Shown here piece by piece: positions 22,332 to 34,400 of a stretch of DNA of 64,000 bases. The position numbers and the translations under genes are program-made. The notes under the pieces were generated by a model. That model was given only the letters and a program-made list of their open reading frames with translations, had not been told where the DNA came from and searched no databases. Origin of the DNA: Phytophthora sp. 'mugwort' (Eukaryota; Oomycota; Peronosporomycetes; Peronosporales; Peronosporaceae); contig JAUCEF010000006.1 in the NCBI GenBank assembly GCA_033558025.1, forward strand, positions 682,001 through 746,000. Reading direction: 5' to 3'. Every line of letters starts with the position of its first letter. Position 1 is the first letter of the stretch.

Positions 22332-23805
22332 ATGAGCAGCACGGAGGAGATTGGCAAGAAGGCGGACCTAGGGCCCGAGTACCAGCGCGTGCTGCCGCAG
22401 GCGCAGGCCGTGGCGTCCAGCGGCGACGTGGCGCGAGCCTGCGAGATGCTGTTGGCGCTGGAGAAGCAGGCACGTTTGGCCAACGACGTGGCAACGCTAA
22501 AGGAGGCGGTGGGTTCCATCCTCACGCTCTGCGCTCAGCACAAACGCTGGGAGTTGCTCAAGGATCACGTGGCGCTACTTTCTAAGCGCCGCGCTCAGAA
22601 GTCGGGAGCGATCACCGTCGTGGTGCAGCGCGCCATGGAGTTTTTGGCCGAAACGCCGTCAGATGCTGTCAAGATGGAGCTCATCAACGCGCTGCGCACG
22701 GTCGCCGAGGGCAAGATCTTCCTGGAGAAGGAGCGCGCCACACTGACGCAGATGCTATCCCGTATGAAAGAGGCGCGCGGCGAAATCGACGAGGCTGCCA
22801 CCATTCTACAGGAGGTGCACGTGGAGACGTACGGCGCCATGACCAAGTTGGAGAAGACCGAGTACATCCTCGAGCAGGTGCGGCTCACGCTGGCCAAGAA
22901 GGACTACGTACGGGCTAATATCCTAGCCAAGAAGATCCTGCGTCGCACGCTGGAAGAGAAGGACTTCCAGGAGTGCAAGCTTAAGTTCTACCACCTCATG
23001 ATCGAGTATGATACCCACGAAAAGAACACGCTGGAACTATGTCGCCACTGGTTGGCCATCTTCAATACGGAAATGGTTAAGGAGAAGGAAGAGATGTGGA
23101 AGAAGGCACTCGAACACGCGACGATCTTTGTCGTGCTGTCGGCCTACTCGAACTTGCAGAACGACCTGCTGCACAAGCTGGCACGGGAGAAACTCGTCGA
23201 GAAGGTCCCCGATTACGCGGCCGTGTTGAAGAAATTCACCACTAGGGAGATTATTGGATTTCCGATGGAGCAGAACGATGTGTTGAAAAGCCACCCGATC
23301 TTTAACCACGTCGAGCGTGGCGCCGAGTGGTGGAAAAGCCTGCACACGCGCGTCGTCGAGCACAACATCCGCGTAGTGGCCGAGCACTACGATCGTATCC
23401 AGCTGCCCCATCTCGCGAATATGATTGGTCTCTCAGAAGACGTACGTTTTTACAATGCATATTCTTTTTTATGGTATTTTGGAAAACTAACGATCTATGC
23501 GTGGATAACAGTTGACGGAGGGCAGCATCTCGACCCTGGTGAGCGACGGATCCATTTACGCTAAGATCGACCGACCTGCCAAGCTTGTTTCTTTCCACAG
23601 ACCTCTTTCACCTGAAGAACAGCTCTCCAACTGGTCGGGTACGTTCACATGCGTTCCGAGTTTTGGCAACTCGTCTTTAATATGTCCATCATACTAACTT
23701 GTATTGTGTACTTTTTCGTTTGCAGCGGATATTTCTCAGCTGCTACGTCTGGTAGAGACTACGTGCCACTTAGTCAACAAAGAGAACATGATCCACAAGA
23801 TCTAA
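22332..23805 (+). CDS. RPN5: 26S proteasome regulatory (lid) subunit Rpn5 / PSMD12, three exons
   Basis: Non-ATPase lid subunit of the 19S regulatory particle, needed for lid assembly and ubiquitin-dependent proteolysis. Exons 22332-23441, 23512-23638 and 23726-23805 join in frame to 438 aa, close to the usual 440-460. Introns are GT-AG, 70 and 87 bp. TPR-like helical repeats fill the N-terminal two thirds (for example KLEKTEYILEQVRLTLAKKD). The PCI domain covers roughly 270-400 (REIIGFPMEQNDVL, HNIRVVAEHYDRIQLPHLA, MIGLSEDLTEGSISTLVSDG). The last exon gives ADISQLLRLVETTCHLVNKE, the conserved C-terminal helix. The gene is convergent with pICln, with 206 bp between stops. Confidence 0.95.
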
Positions 23806-24011
23806 ACATGCTGGTAGCACAATGTTCGTGGCTTCAGCTGCGGATTGACGGATCTGTTGCCTGGCAACCTAAAAATGAAAGAAAACAAATGCAGCGGCAA
23901 TTGACGCAAGTGTTTGTGGCTCTTGCAGTATGCCCTTGATACAGTATCGCGTGCGTAACACATGGCGTCTCGAAAGCACTCCTATCACTACTCTGCGTCC
24001 CTGGCTGGTGA

Positions 24012-24701
24012 CTACAGCAGTCTGTCATCCTCATCAGCGTCGTCAAACTGACCAGCTTCCGCCGCATCGTTCTCCAACCCCAGCGACACTTGCAACATCG
24101 AGTCAAAATCCGCAGCCAGCTGAGCTTCTCGGGCGCCGTCGGCCACTTCGTCCTCGTCACAGATCCAGCCATCGTCATCATCTTCGTCGTCGTCGTCTGG
24201 ATTCATCTCCGCAGACTTGCAGAAGGCGTCAAACACCTGTTGCACTGAGGAAGCAGAATAAATAAAGGTCAGCATTTCAGCATTAATTTAACAGCAGCTC
24301 CAGTAGTACGTACGCGTCTTGTCGTCCGCCGGCACGAAGCGCACTTCCGACACGCCCTGGCTGCTCATCTGGCAGTACAAACAGGGCTTCGGGAAAGCCA
24401 GAGGGTCTCTGGAGATAGCGTGCAGTATCACCGAACTCATCTTCCACGCGTAGCCTACGTGTACCCCCACCGCCGCGCCTAACCAGATGACGCGGCTTGT
24501 GGTCACGAACAACACGCCAGCCGAGCCGCTGTGCGCCAACGTCTGCGCGTCTCCGTCGTCGTCCTCGCCCATGTCACCGGCCGACGCGTGGATCTCCACA
24601 TTACTGAAACTAGCCAGCAGGAATTCCTCGTCGTCGCCCGCGCCAGTGCGCAACAGCGGCGCGCCATCGGTGCTCAAGTCCGCAGCTGTCAAGACGTTCA
24701 T
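24012..24701 (-). CDS. pICln-like methylosome subunit, two exons
   Basis: Chaperone that binds Sm proteins and delivers them to the PRMT5 methylosome during snRNP assembly. On the minus strand, exon 1 is 24701-24314 and exon 2 is 24244-24012, with a 69-bp GT-AG intron, giving 206 aa. The PH-like fold is recognisable (GSAGVLFVTTSRVIWLGAA, GYAWKMSSVILHAISRDP, PCLYCQMS, VSEVRFVPADDKT). The splice joins DKT to LQQVFDAFCKSAEMNP. The C-terminal half is strongly acidic (runs of Asp and Glu) as in the family. The start is the ATG before NVLTAADLS; a CCAAT box lies about 20 bp upstream. Confidence 0.88.
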
Positions 24702-25355
24702 ATTGATAAATGGATAACTATTGGCCGAAATAAATGTGTTCCGAAAAGAAAGGTTGGTTCGAAAAGAGAAAAGCAAGTGAAGTGCTAATGCATCGGGCAA
24801 TCGGAGTCCGACTCGGAAAAAACTTAGTACCGCATGCTTCTTAAGGCTACAGGGCAGGCATCCCGAAAATACAATACATATCTTACTTGACCACTTGCCA
24901 GCAATACGTATCGCCCAGGTCATGTATGGCCGCCAACAATAAATAAACAGGAGCATTAGTGCCAACGAGGTTGCATCGTGTTCAACGGTAAGTACTACCA
25001 ACTTAGTCGTACTTAGGTGCAGCTTGCAACAGTGGCCATACTCCTGTACGCCGAGTTGATCTTTAAGAACAACATCATCTCAAGCGCCATGGACGAGAGT
25101 CGGGAGCGCTCATGGCGCAGCACAGTCCGCGCTGAAGCAATAAAATAACGAATAGCACTACGCTAAACAAATAAATTACCCGAGAAGCCTCAACCTGCAA
25201 GTCGAATAAATAATTTGACCAATATATATAAATTTATTGCAACCACGGTATATTTTTCGGAATCCCTGCTACAGGCCGTTGCAGACCTACACGGCGTTTC
25301 CGTAGTTCTGCGGGCGAACTGATGCGCTGGGCGTGCCAAAGGCTCAGTTGGTTTT
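24702..25355. other. intergenic between pICln and a retroelement
   Basis: About 650 bp with no recognised gene. It is A+T-rich near 25200-25260 and ends at the first direct repeat of the tyrosine-recombinase retroelement. Confidence 0.4.
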
Positions 25356-25660
25356 CAAGGATCTAACTCAGTTGTAGGCGGCAAATGTTCATTGGCCTCG
25401 ACCAGCCTTTAGTAAGGGCGTGGTGAAGCGGGTTATCTGGACAAGGAAAATTTGGAAGTGAGCTCTGGCCTGCCCTAGCTGTCTGTCCGTTGCTGGGAGT
25501 CCTAGTTTCTGATCTCTGAGAATCCCGTAGATTACGAACTCCTATGGCTTCATCCGGAAACCGGAACATCCTCAGGTGCTCACCATTTCCAAGGATTTAA
25601 CTCAGTTGTAGAGGGCAAATGTTCATTGGCCTCGACCAGCCTTGAGTAAGGGCGTGGTGA
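25356..25660 (-). repeat. 3' split direct repeats a-b-a of the YR retrotransposon
   Basis: Two copies of a roughly 70-bp repeat (25356-25425 and 25590-25660; both contain GGCAAATGTTCATTGGCCTC) flank a roughly 155-bp repeat (25431-25585). The latter matches the 5' repeat at 30627-30766. Confidence 0.85.
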
Positions 25661-26190
25661 GCCCTCCCCCCCCTGCCCCGAAAAATGTGCTCGCGAGCCC
25701 TTACGAGCGGGCTTGTCGCTCGTATGTTCCCATCATTCGCTGTGAGAGAGTCGTCGTTGAATTTGCGGTTTGTGTCGGCTATTGTTCGAAGCAGTTCGAG
25801 ATCCAGCGCCCTAATAGTTTGATCGTCGTGTTGCTTGCCTGTCCTCTCAGCAGCGCGGTAGCACCTCCTACGCGTACCGAGTGAGTCGAATAGTTGGCCT
25901 CTGGAACTCCAATTCGCCACCGCGTTGAACGCCTTGGTCACCGTCGTCGACGTGAGGTCGCCACAGAAATATGGGCTCTTTTGTGCCGTTTTTCTTCGGG
26001 CGATATTGAGATGTCTAAGTGCGATGACTGGGCATATGATTGGGTCTCCAGACGCGTGCATGGTGCGCCATGCTCCACTACCAAACTGGTCATTCTTCGC
26101 TCCTTCCAGACCGATGGTGACTGACGTCACGTTAGCCTTGTGTGTTGATTTCCCTTCTGCGTCCGAGAAGAACACGTCTTGATATTTCAA
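25661..26190 (-). pseudogene. tyrosine recombinase domain of the YR retrotransposon
   Basis: The frame opens as KYQDVFFSDAEGKSTHK and VTIGLEGAKNDQFGSGAWR, then HASGDPIICPVIALRHLNI and PYFCGDLTSTTVTKAFNAV. A shift of frame near 25915 is needed to read the catalytic HxxR box as NYSTHSVRVGGATALL and then LGRWISNCFEQ. The next codon, where the catalytic Tyr is expected, is TAG (25779-25781). Recombinase family membership is clear; the copy is inactive. Confidence 0.75.
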
Positions 26191-26487
26191 GCAGTAGAAG
26201 TGTCGGGTTTGTCCGATTATACTTCGAGCTCCGGAGAAGAAAGAAAAAGCTGATGACTACACTGTCCCACAATAGGCGGTGCTGTGGCTGCCGGATATCC
26301 AACCGGCGATATAGTAGTCGCAGGAAAGCAGGCGTAATCGGTTGGAGCTTGTGAACCGGAGACAGGCGTTTGATTCCTTGCAGCAGTATTGTGAAATCGG
26401 GCGATGTGGTTAGATCAATACCGGTGCCGCCTGTGATATCACCTAATGCTGGCTAGCTTGAGCTTGATGGTGCAAAAGGTGTTGCCT

Positions 26488-28419
26488 CTATGTGCCTGAT
26501 TCCATCCATGTTTCCAACAGTAAACTGCGAAACATCAGAGTTTCTTGTTGGCCGATCTCCCGGGTCGTGAGAGCCAAGGGGACGAGCCGAGCTGGCTTGA
26601 AAACTCGCATCATTGTTTCTGTGTGTAGAGTACTTCCCGGAAGTTGATCCTGTGAGAGCATGCTCACGGAGAACGTCTCCCAGAGACACAAGAGATTGTC
26701 GAACGGTGTCCGAATTTGTACCTGCGTCCAAGAATCGGACAAGTTAGTCCATACCTCACGCAAACGATGATCAGCATTCCGCGCTCTGGACCCGGCGTCA
26801 GCCATCGTGTTGTGCTCTCCCCGTAGATGCTGTACGGAGCACGAAAATGAACACCGAAATTCCGAAAGGGAAATGATCCGATTGTATGCTCGGGCTATCG
26901 GCTGACGACTTGCACGTTTTTCTAGCCAGGCCACAGCACTGGTGTTATCGAACCACATCCTAGCGTGTGTGCGATCTCGCCCAGTGGATGCCCACCTTGG
27001 TCCCCAGTGCAGTGAGGCAAGGGCGACACCCATCAAATCGCGCACGTCGATCGAGTTATCAGCTTTTGTGCGCGCAAACGTTGCTCGTACTGCTTCGCTA
27101 AATTTTACGCAGATGTACTGCTTGAGGTGCAATTCCAACACGCAAGCTCCAGTGTCAGACGCGTCCATGACCACATGTCGGGACGGTAGTTGAAGTCGAG
27201 CAAAGTGCTCGACAGGAATAGAATATAACTGTTGCTGACGCACCAACACCACGAGGAACCACCTCATGTCGTCTTTGACGTCCTTGGGTATTCGACGGTG
27301 TGTAAAACGGCGGCAAAACTTTGTTGCGAATACTTGGATCTTCTGATAGAATGCTCGAGCTGCTGGGAAACATGTGGAAACGTAGCGCAGACTCCCAAAG
27401 AGCTTGTTGATCGACGGTAGCGTGCACACCCCATTCTCATTCAATGCTGTAATACGCAGGCGAGCCTTGGTGATTTTATCTTCGGGAATCGCGACCGTGC
27501 CAGCCTTTGTATCCCGCATCAAGCCTAACGCCTTTAGCTGAGATGACCATACTGTGAGTTTTTCTCCGTTGATTGCTGTAGGGCCCAGTACATTCGCCAT
27601 TGCTTTGCGTAATGCCAACTTAGCTTCCGCACACCGCGTACCCTTGTCGATCTCGATCTTGTGTAGTCATCTCACCAAGTGTTTCCAACGAAAGAACTGA
27701 TCCAGCGGCGCTAGTGGCCGTTGTGGTTGTTGTAACTGAATATAGCCTGTTGATCATTGATCCCGCAACGGAGAGTGTGCCGAAAAGTACCCGACACGTG
27801 GCCCAGCATCATTAGAATCGGATGATCAGGAAATCTGGTACGTAGCTTGAAAAGTCGACGAGCAATGTCCCGTGGGGGGTTGTAGCATATCTCTTGGAAA
27901 TTTGTTGGTCTGTAAAATCGTTCACAGAACTACCTTCGCGGAAGGAATAGTCGTTTATACACGAATCACTGCCGGCGTATCTGATTTGTCGACGACTCCG
28001 ATTGGGCTGATGAATATCTCGGGCCATTGGTCGAGCAAGTCGGATTCCACGATGAGGTATCGACCGTTGCGCTGGCCCTTGGTGATGTGTTCTCGTACTT
28101 GCTGGATGTGTTGTTAGTAGCTTTATGATTCGGTGGTCGTGCAAGCTAAACCAGCGGTCGATTTGGTTTACATTCTGGCTGGACACCGTCGTGCACGATG
28201 GCGTTCCATTAGGTTGTAAGATCATGAAGTCAGGGTTCTGGTGGAAGTTGGAGCTCGAATAAATCTTTGTTCGGTCTGGCGTCGATCGGCGTTTGATGCC
28301 GATAAATCCGAACAAACGAGCCAGTTGCAAACGCGAGCGCCGAGCCAGTAATGAATCAGCCCGAATCCGTTCTTGATCGAGTTGGTGTTGTAAACTGGGG
28401 TTGTGTGTGGGACCTTCAC
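26488..28419 (-). pseudogene. reverse transcriptase / RNase H region of the YR retrotransposon
   Basis: The 5' part (about 28130-27830) contains RT fragments (GPAQRSIPHRGIRL, then VNDYSFREGSSVNDFT). Near 27660-27700 the frame changes around the place where the catalytic Asp-Asp pair should be (W-stop-D-D-Y in one frame). The long frame 27618-26488 continues with ALRKAMANVLGPTAINGEK, FGSLRYVSTCFPAARAFYQK and the RNase H-like part WASTGRDRTHARMWFDNTSA, then QHLRGEHNTMADAGSRA. The arrangement matches DIRS-order polyproteins. Confidence 0.75.
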
Positions 28420-28749
28420 ATCGAACTGAGCCGCGACCTGAGTGTAAATTTCTCCCGTTCTGTTGCTATTTTTGTGGCGGATGGAGAGCTGGGGCCTACT
28501 GAATTTGTTGTGGGCATCGCAGTGTCGCTGTATAAATTCCGCGACTTCTGATACGGATGGAGAAATGGTTTGTACTGTATAATTAGAGGCTGGTACTGAT
28601 GTCTGATGCCTACGAGCCTGTACTCCTGGTAATGCATTGGTTGGAGTCGGAGTCTATACCCGTTATTGTTGACTGAAATTGAACATTTCTGACCCTTGCC
28701 GATGAGGGGGACGTCTTCACATTCTGTTCGCTCAGTTCCTCGATGTTTG

Positions 28750-30292
28750 CTAGGATCTGGCGTCACAAGTCCTGGAACGCAGGCGCCAGACCGTGGGAAT
28801 TCTTGTCGATATGAGCCTTTGCGTCGGCGGGAAGCGCCAGAGGCTTGAAGTGGGCTCGGTTTGGATCAAAGCAATGGCCAGGTGATGGTCCCTGGCAGCC
28901 CTTCTTCGACAGAAAGCGCATGCACAGCATTTTATTGCCCTGTTTCGGCAACATAGAGAGTAGTTCGCGAGGTACCGTCGAAATCTTTGCTGTTCGCTGT
29001 TGATAAAGCCGGCCCGTGGTAACAGCTCGAGTTGATCTCGAACTTGCTTGGGTACTACTTGCTTTTCATGGAGGGCTTGATACAATTCTATGAAGTGGTC
29101 GTCATTCCTAGTAAATTCTTGTCCGATGAGGACCGCACTCTGGAGACTAGATGCGAACACCGCACTGCGGAATTTACCCAGTTTGGAATTAATCCAGAAC
29201 ACCAAAATAATGCAGGTGGCTGCGTCGGGCTGTGACAGCATCGCCATTCGTGCCATGAATGCCACGCCGGTCTTGATGAATTCAATGACTGTGTTGTTGT
29301 AGAATCCTTCGGCAAAGATGAGCAACGTATCGGACGCTTCGACGATCTCACAGCTATTGGTCGGTGGATCGGAGACAGCAGCGAATTCGATCTTCCGAAG
29401 TTTGTCATATCGCCGGCTCGAGCTCATGAATGAATCGTCGGAAATGCATCAGCGACAGACCTCGGATACCGAAGCTGAGGTCGTACGCCGATCGGAGCAC
29501 AGGAGGGGTAGTCAGAAACTTGGTCCATGGACCTTGTTTGTGCAGATTCAATGGCAAAGTGTACACTCTTACCGATTAAGGAGGGGTACGCCACCGCGTC
29601 GTGGACAATCCTCTCCATTGCTGAGGGGCGGATAGCCGATGCGTGTACTTCGCTCGTCGTCGGTAATACAGGTACCTCGACAGCATCTGGAGACAGTCCA
29701 TTGTGTTCGGTCGAAGTCCCCACCCGACGACGTTTGCGTAGGGGGAGGTTCTGGAGACGAACGCTGTTGATGTCGGCCTGCTCACCAAGCTGGTCCTCAG
29801 TTTTACCATCGTCATCTGAATCACTCAAGGTAAGGTTAATGCTGTTAACCACATCACCAGAGGGTTCTAAGTGCATCACGTCCGTGTTAGACTGGGGGTC
29901 TGTGAAGATATCAGCGGGGTTGTTATTGTGGCCGTTCAGCTCGCAGACCACAATGTGCTGGCGGCGAACGGAGACTATTTCAAGCATGTCAGGGTGGATG
30001 AGATGGACGCGCTCGTTGGGTTTGAATGGCACACTGACATCGTTGACGTAACACATGCTGGGATACCGGACCTGCTCTTACCGCAAGCCACGATAACTTC
30101 ATTTTGACGGTCGAGCAACTCGACCGCACTTAATTTCGTCACATTGATGATGGCACCTGTACGGAGAGCATAGTTTAGGCGCTCAACGGCGAACACTGCC
30201 GAAGGCGTCGCAAGCTGTACTCGAAGAGCCTGGCTGTTGAAGTGGACGTGTAGTAGAGCCAAACTGCCTTGCATGCTGTAACCGGTAACCAA
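28750..30292 (-). pseudogene. gag-like region of the YR retrotransposon
   Basis: Several overlapping minus-strand frames (30292-29975, 30056-29424, 29427-28750, 28954-28763) read as one broken protein. The N-terminal part has an acidic Ser-rich segment and a basic RKRRRVG patch. The C-terminal part has a spaced Cys/His group (MLCMRFLSKKGCQGPSPGHC) that looks like a zinc-binding knuckle. The call rests mainly on position upstream of RT and on this motif. Confidence 0.5.
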
Positions 30293-30626
30293 CCCATACG
30301 CCCACTGGTCGTTAACTTCTCCACTTGTTTGTACAAATGGAATTGGATGGCCGACGTATAAACCGGGTCATAGGTCGGCCTCCTCCCTGCTCACTACCCG
30401 ATGGCGCAGTAGGGAAACCTTCACATGGAATTCAGGGGCCGCCTCCCTGTCGTCAGGCCCTGTTCGACGAACGGTGGCCGTCGTGCCGTGTACATTGACT
30501 ATCAATAGGTACGCGAACCTTCAAGTGCCGGAACGTGGGCTGGTCCAACGAAGACAGTCGCACCGGCGGCAACGGGTAGGCCATAGCGACGACGTTGAAG
30601 GAAGGCTACAGAGGAGAAGCGTGGAA

Positions 30627-30766
30627 GTTATCTGGACGAGGAAAATTCGGAAGTGAGCTCTGGACTGCCCTTGCTGTCTGTCCGTTGCTGGGATTCCTAG
30701 TTTCTGATCTCTAAAGTCCCGTTATCGCTTCATCGGAAACCGGAACATCTTCCGGATGCTCACCAT
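30627..30766 (-). repeat. 5' direct repeat b of the YR retrotransposon
   Basis: About 140 bp nearly identical to 25431-25585 in the same orientation (shared GTGAGCTCTGG, CTGTCTGTCCGTTGCTGG and TTTCTGATCTCT). Confidence 0.85.
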
Positions 30767-31452
30767 ATCGGATAGCAAGCATGTGCGGGAAATACTGCAC
30801 CAATACCGGTACAATAGCAGGTTTTGCGACGATATAGCGCAAACTACCGAAACTTTTACCAAGCAGAGACCAGCTGTAGATCCGCAGCTTGCAATCGCGT
30901 CTAGGATCGCCATCGCTGCAGCCGGTATCAATGCGTCCTGTAGTTGAATATAGAAAACTTTTACAATGTGATCTACAATGGTGACAGGTGACGAAGAACC
31001 GTGGTGCACGAAGCATTTATATGTACTGTAGATGCATGTGTATAGTCACTTTTTTTTCTGATAGACGAAGCGAAAAGTTCGATGAAACGATGCAGTCGTT
31101 AAGTAACGGCGTATGCGTCGCTTGTCTAACAGACCCAGCACGCAAATACTCCGTAATCAGACCATCTTAAGCCACAGGATATTTAACTCAAAAAGCCACC
31201 ACCACTCGACAATGAATCGGTAGCAACGTATAGTAACGCACGCAGTGTGTCGTATTTTCGGTCGAAAGGCTACGAAGTATGTGATACTACGGTACAACAT
31301 AATTCATAGTGCAGCGTTCTCACAAGACGTTTTACTGTCATTCTCATCAGAATTACTCTACGACATGCAAATTTTTGTATTTGTTTTCAAATGAAATATT
31401 ACTATCAAGACGGAAATTTGGTTTTAATAGCGGTCCTCCAGTCGAAAGAGCA
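30767..31452. other. intergenic, no gene recognised
   Basis: About 690 bp between the retrotransposon end and the DIS3L2 stop codon. Short frames only. Confidence 0.4.
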
Positions 31453-34400
31453 TCAATTCTTCTCTTCAATGACGAAGAAGGTCAGGGACAGCGGCATCTG
31501 TTTCGTAGTCGACATGCGCATCCGAAGCTGCTTCATGAACGACAGTTTGATCATCTCTGATGGAGCATTCATCTTCGCATTCTCAGTCGGAGCCTCTTGA
31601 TCGTCGTTTCCGACGTTGTCCTTCTCTTCTTCCCTTTTCTTGTGTGGTGCTGGCAGTCGGATTGAAAGCTGCGAGGTTTTCTCGTTCCATGACCCCTTTA
31701 GATTGGTTTCCTGGAGGAACAGTCGCTGCTCTAAGCCAAGCTCCAGGATATAAACCGTAAAGCTTTTCTGACCCATGCTCAACACGACACCAGTCACTTC
31801 AACGTCCCCATGGTGCTGAACATACGCACATAAGAACACCTTGTCGCACTCCTTTTCTGCGTTCTTGGACGTCATCTTCTTCTCGTTGCAGCTCTGAGCA
31901 ACAGAGGAAAACTCGACCATTCTGGGTTCCAGCGACTCACTATCAGACACAGCTACATCGAGAGATGATGCGCCCACCAAACTTTCCTGAAGCAGGCGGT
32001 GAACAACAACGTCAGCATATCGACGAATGGGCGATGTGAAGTGGGTGTAGTATGGGATGTTCAGGGCATAGTGTCGCCAAGACTCAGGAGACGCGCCAAT
32101 GCCGGCCACGATATACTCAGCAGGCTTCATCGGTTTGATGATCAACGCTTGCACGATGACAAACGTCGTTTCACCTCGATCTTGCCGAACACGCTCCAGA
32201 GACTCGGTAAGCTGCTTTGTAGACCTCCCGTCCACCTCGATATCGCTCTTGCCCAATTGCTCCAGCGCCTGGTCCATTGACCGTGATACCGGAGGAGGGT
32301 GATGACGCAAAAACGCAAGCGGCCCGTGTGCATGAAGCAACTGCTGCGCAACAAGGTAGTTCGCCAACAGCATGTACTCCTCCACCAGGCGATTGCTGTC
32401 CTTCAACTCATACGATCCGTACCGAGTCGGGTTCCCCTTCGCATCCAGCGAAAATACCAGCTTCACGTCGTTTAAACTCACCGCACCCGTCTCGAAACGC
32501 AAGGCGCGACGATTCTGACCGATGCTCCACAGGTCCTTGACGCTCTGAATCACTGTTGCGTTGGTGATGTTGGGGTTGGCATTTAGGATCGGCCGCCGAT
32601 CTTCTTCCCACTCGTCGACATCGTCGCTGATGATTACTCCGTCGAGCATCTTCTGGGCAGAGGCGTAGTCGAGCTTGCAGCACGAACGAATGATGGACTT
32701 ACCAAACCACGGTTTGACACCGTCAACAAGTGTGCCATCCACGTTCATTTGCCACACTACTGAGAATGCCAGCCGATCCACTTGCGGTTGTAGCGAACAC
32801 AGCTTTTCGCAGAGGATACGAGGCAGCATCGGCAGCACGCGGTTGGCGAGATACACACTGGTAGCTCGTGACCGAGCTTCGTAATCTAACAGCGAGTTAT
32901 GCTCAATGAAATAGGTTACATCCGCAATGTGTACACCGATCTCGAATTTCGTGCGAGCATCATCAAGGGCACGAATGTGGAGCGCGTCATCCAAATCACG
33001 GGCATTGTACGGGTCAATACTGAAAATTTGAGTATTGCGGAAATCCCGGCGCTTCTGGAACTCATCGACAGGGACTTCCCACTTCTCGCCGCTCGTACCG
33101 TATTTTTCGTCTAGCTCGTTTAAAATCGAGCTATCGAAGTCCAGTGTGTGCGCTTGCAGACCATGTTTGGACAAAATTGCCGAGATGCCCGTTTCAATAC
33201 CTGTGTACTCACCCACTGTCTTGACAAATTCACCCATGGGACTTTGGTGCCTTGTTGACCACGTTTTGATTCGGCAAAAGCAAAGCATCGTCTTCGAATA
33301 CAGCAAGGGACGGCTGATAAATTCGTCCGGAAGTTGCAGTCTCGGAATTCGAATGCGACGGGGTAGTCGTAGGTCATCAGCGTTGAAGTACGCATAGTTA
33401 TCGTTGCTTGACAGCGAAGAATTCAAGTCTTTCACCTTAGTAGCAGCCTCTAGCGATCCAATAAAACCGTTCGAATTGCCCTGGGCTAAGATATACACAA
33501 CAGACGCTGTCGGGCGATGGCGGGAGTCTTTAATGCGCTCGTTTAGGCGAGCCATGCTCTGCTTGAGCATATCCACCGAGTTTTCTTCATCAGCTGAACG
33601 TGTGAAGAAACATTTGTCGGTCTCCACGCTAGGGCGCCAAAGAGCGTGCAACGCGTTCTGATCGACTGCTGCGCTCGAAGACATTGGCATCGATTTAGGA
33701 GCATTAACCGCTCTTCTCTCGCCTTCGTCGTTCAAAGGTTTCCATTCCGATTCCGGATGTAGCCGAATTGCTACAAGATCCCCGTCCAGTGCACGATTGC
33801 GATCCTGCATCCCCTTTACCAGCACATCCATTGACAAACCATTTACCGTGATGTATCCATCCATGCGGTACATCGTATTGACGCGAAGCTTGCCTTGAAG
33901 TAACCCTCCTGTCTCCAATCCACGATTAACTACGTCATGGTCCAAGTACTCCAAGTACGTAGTCACTTGACCACTCCCAGGCGCATCCCTCTTCGCTGAT
34001 TTCTTAGAGTTCCCGTCAGTCCCACGCTTCAAAGGTTGGGTTTCTGTCTCCTCCAATTTCATCGGCTGCTGCTTCTTAGCTGCCTTGTTCTTGTGTTTCT
34101 TATCATTCTTAGCAGCATCGTCGGTATTTCCCTTCGCAGTGCGTTTCGCCTCCTCGCTATGTTTTTCCTTTTTCTTCATCTTCGTCGCCTTTGTATTACC
34201 TTGAGCCGGCTTCCCTGCAGCCGCAGCTACAGCGGCCACATTGGCAGCTTCCTGTTTTCCCTTCTTAACATTCATCTTCTTCTTCTTTTGTTTATTACTC
34301 GTCTGCTCTGCTGCCGTCATCACCTCCACCGTCTCCGGCAGTTTCTGCGCCTTCTTGGCTTTCTTCTTGGCATCTTTCGGCGTTTCCACCACCGCTGCTA

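Larger units (their letters stand above)
25356..30766 (-). mobile_element. tyrosine-recombinase retrotransposon (DIRS order) with split direct repeats
   Basis: Read on the minus strand the order is repeat b (30766-30627), gag-like region, RT/RNase H region, recombinase region, repeat a (25660-25590), repeat b (25585-25431), repeat a (25425-25356). This A1-genes-B1-A2-B2 arrangement is the split-direct-repeat structure of PAT/Ngaro-type elements, which integrate through a tyrosine recombinase rather than a DDE integrase. All three coding regions carry frameshifts or stops. About 5.4 kb. Confidence 0.8.
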
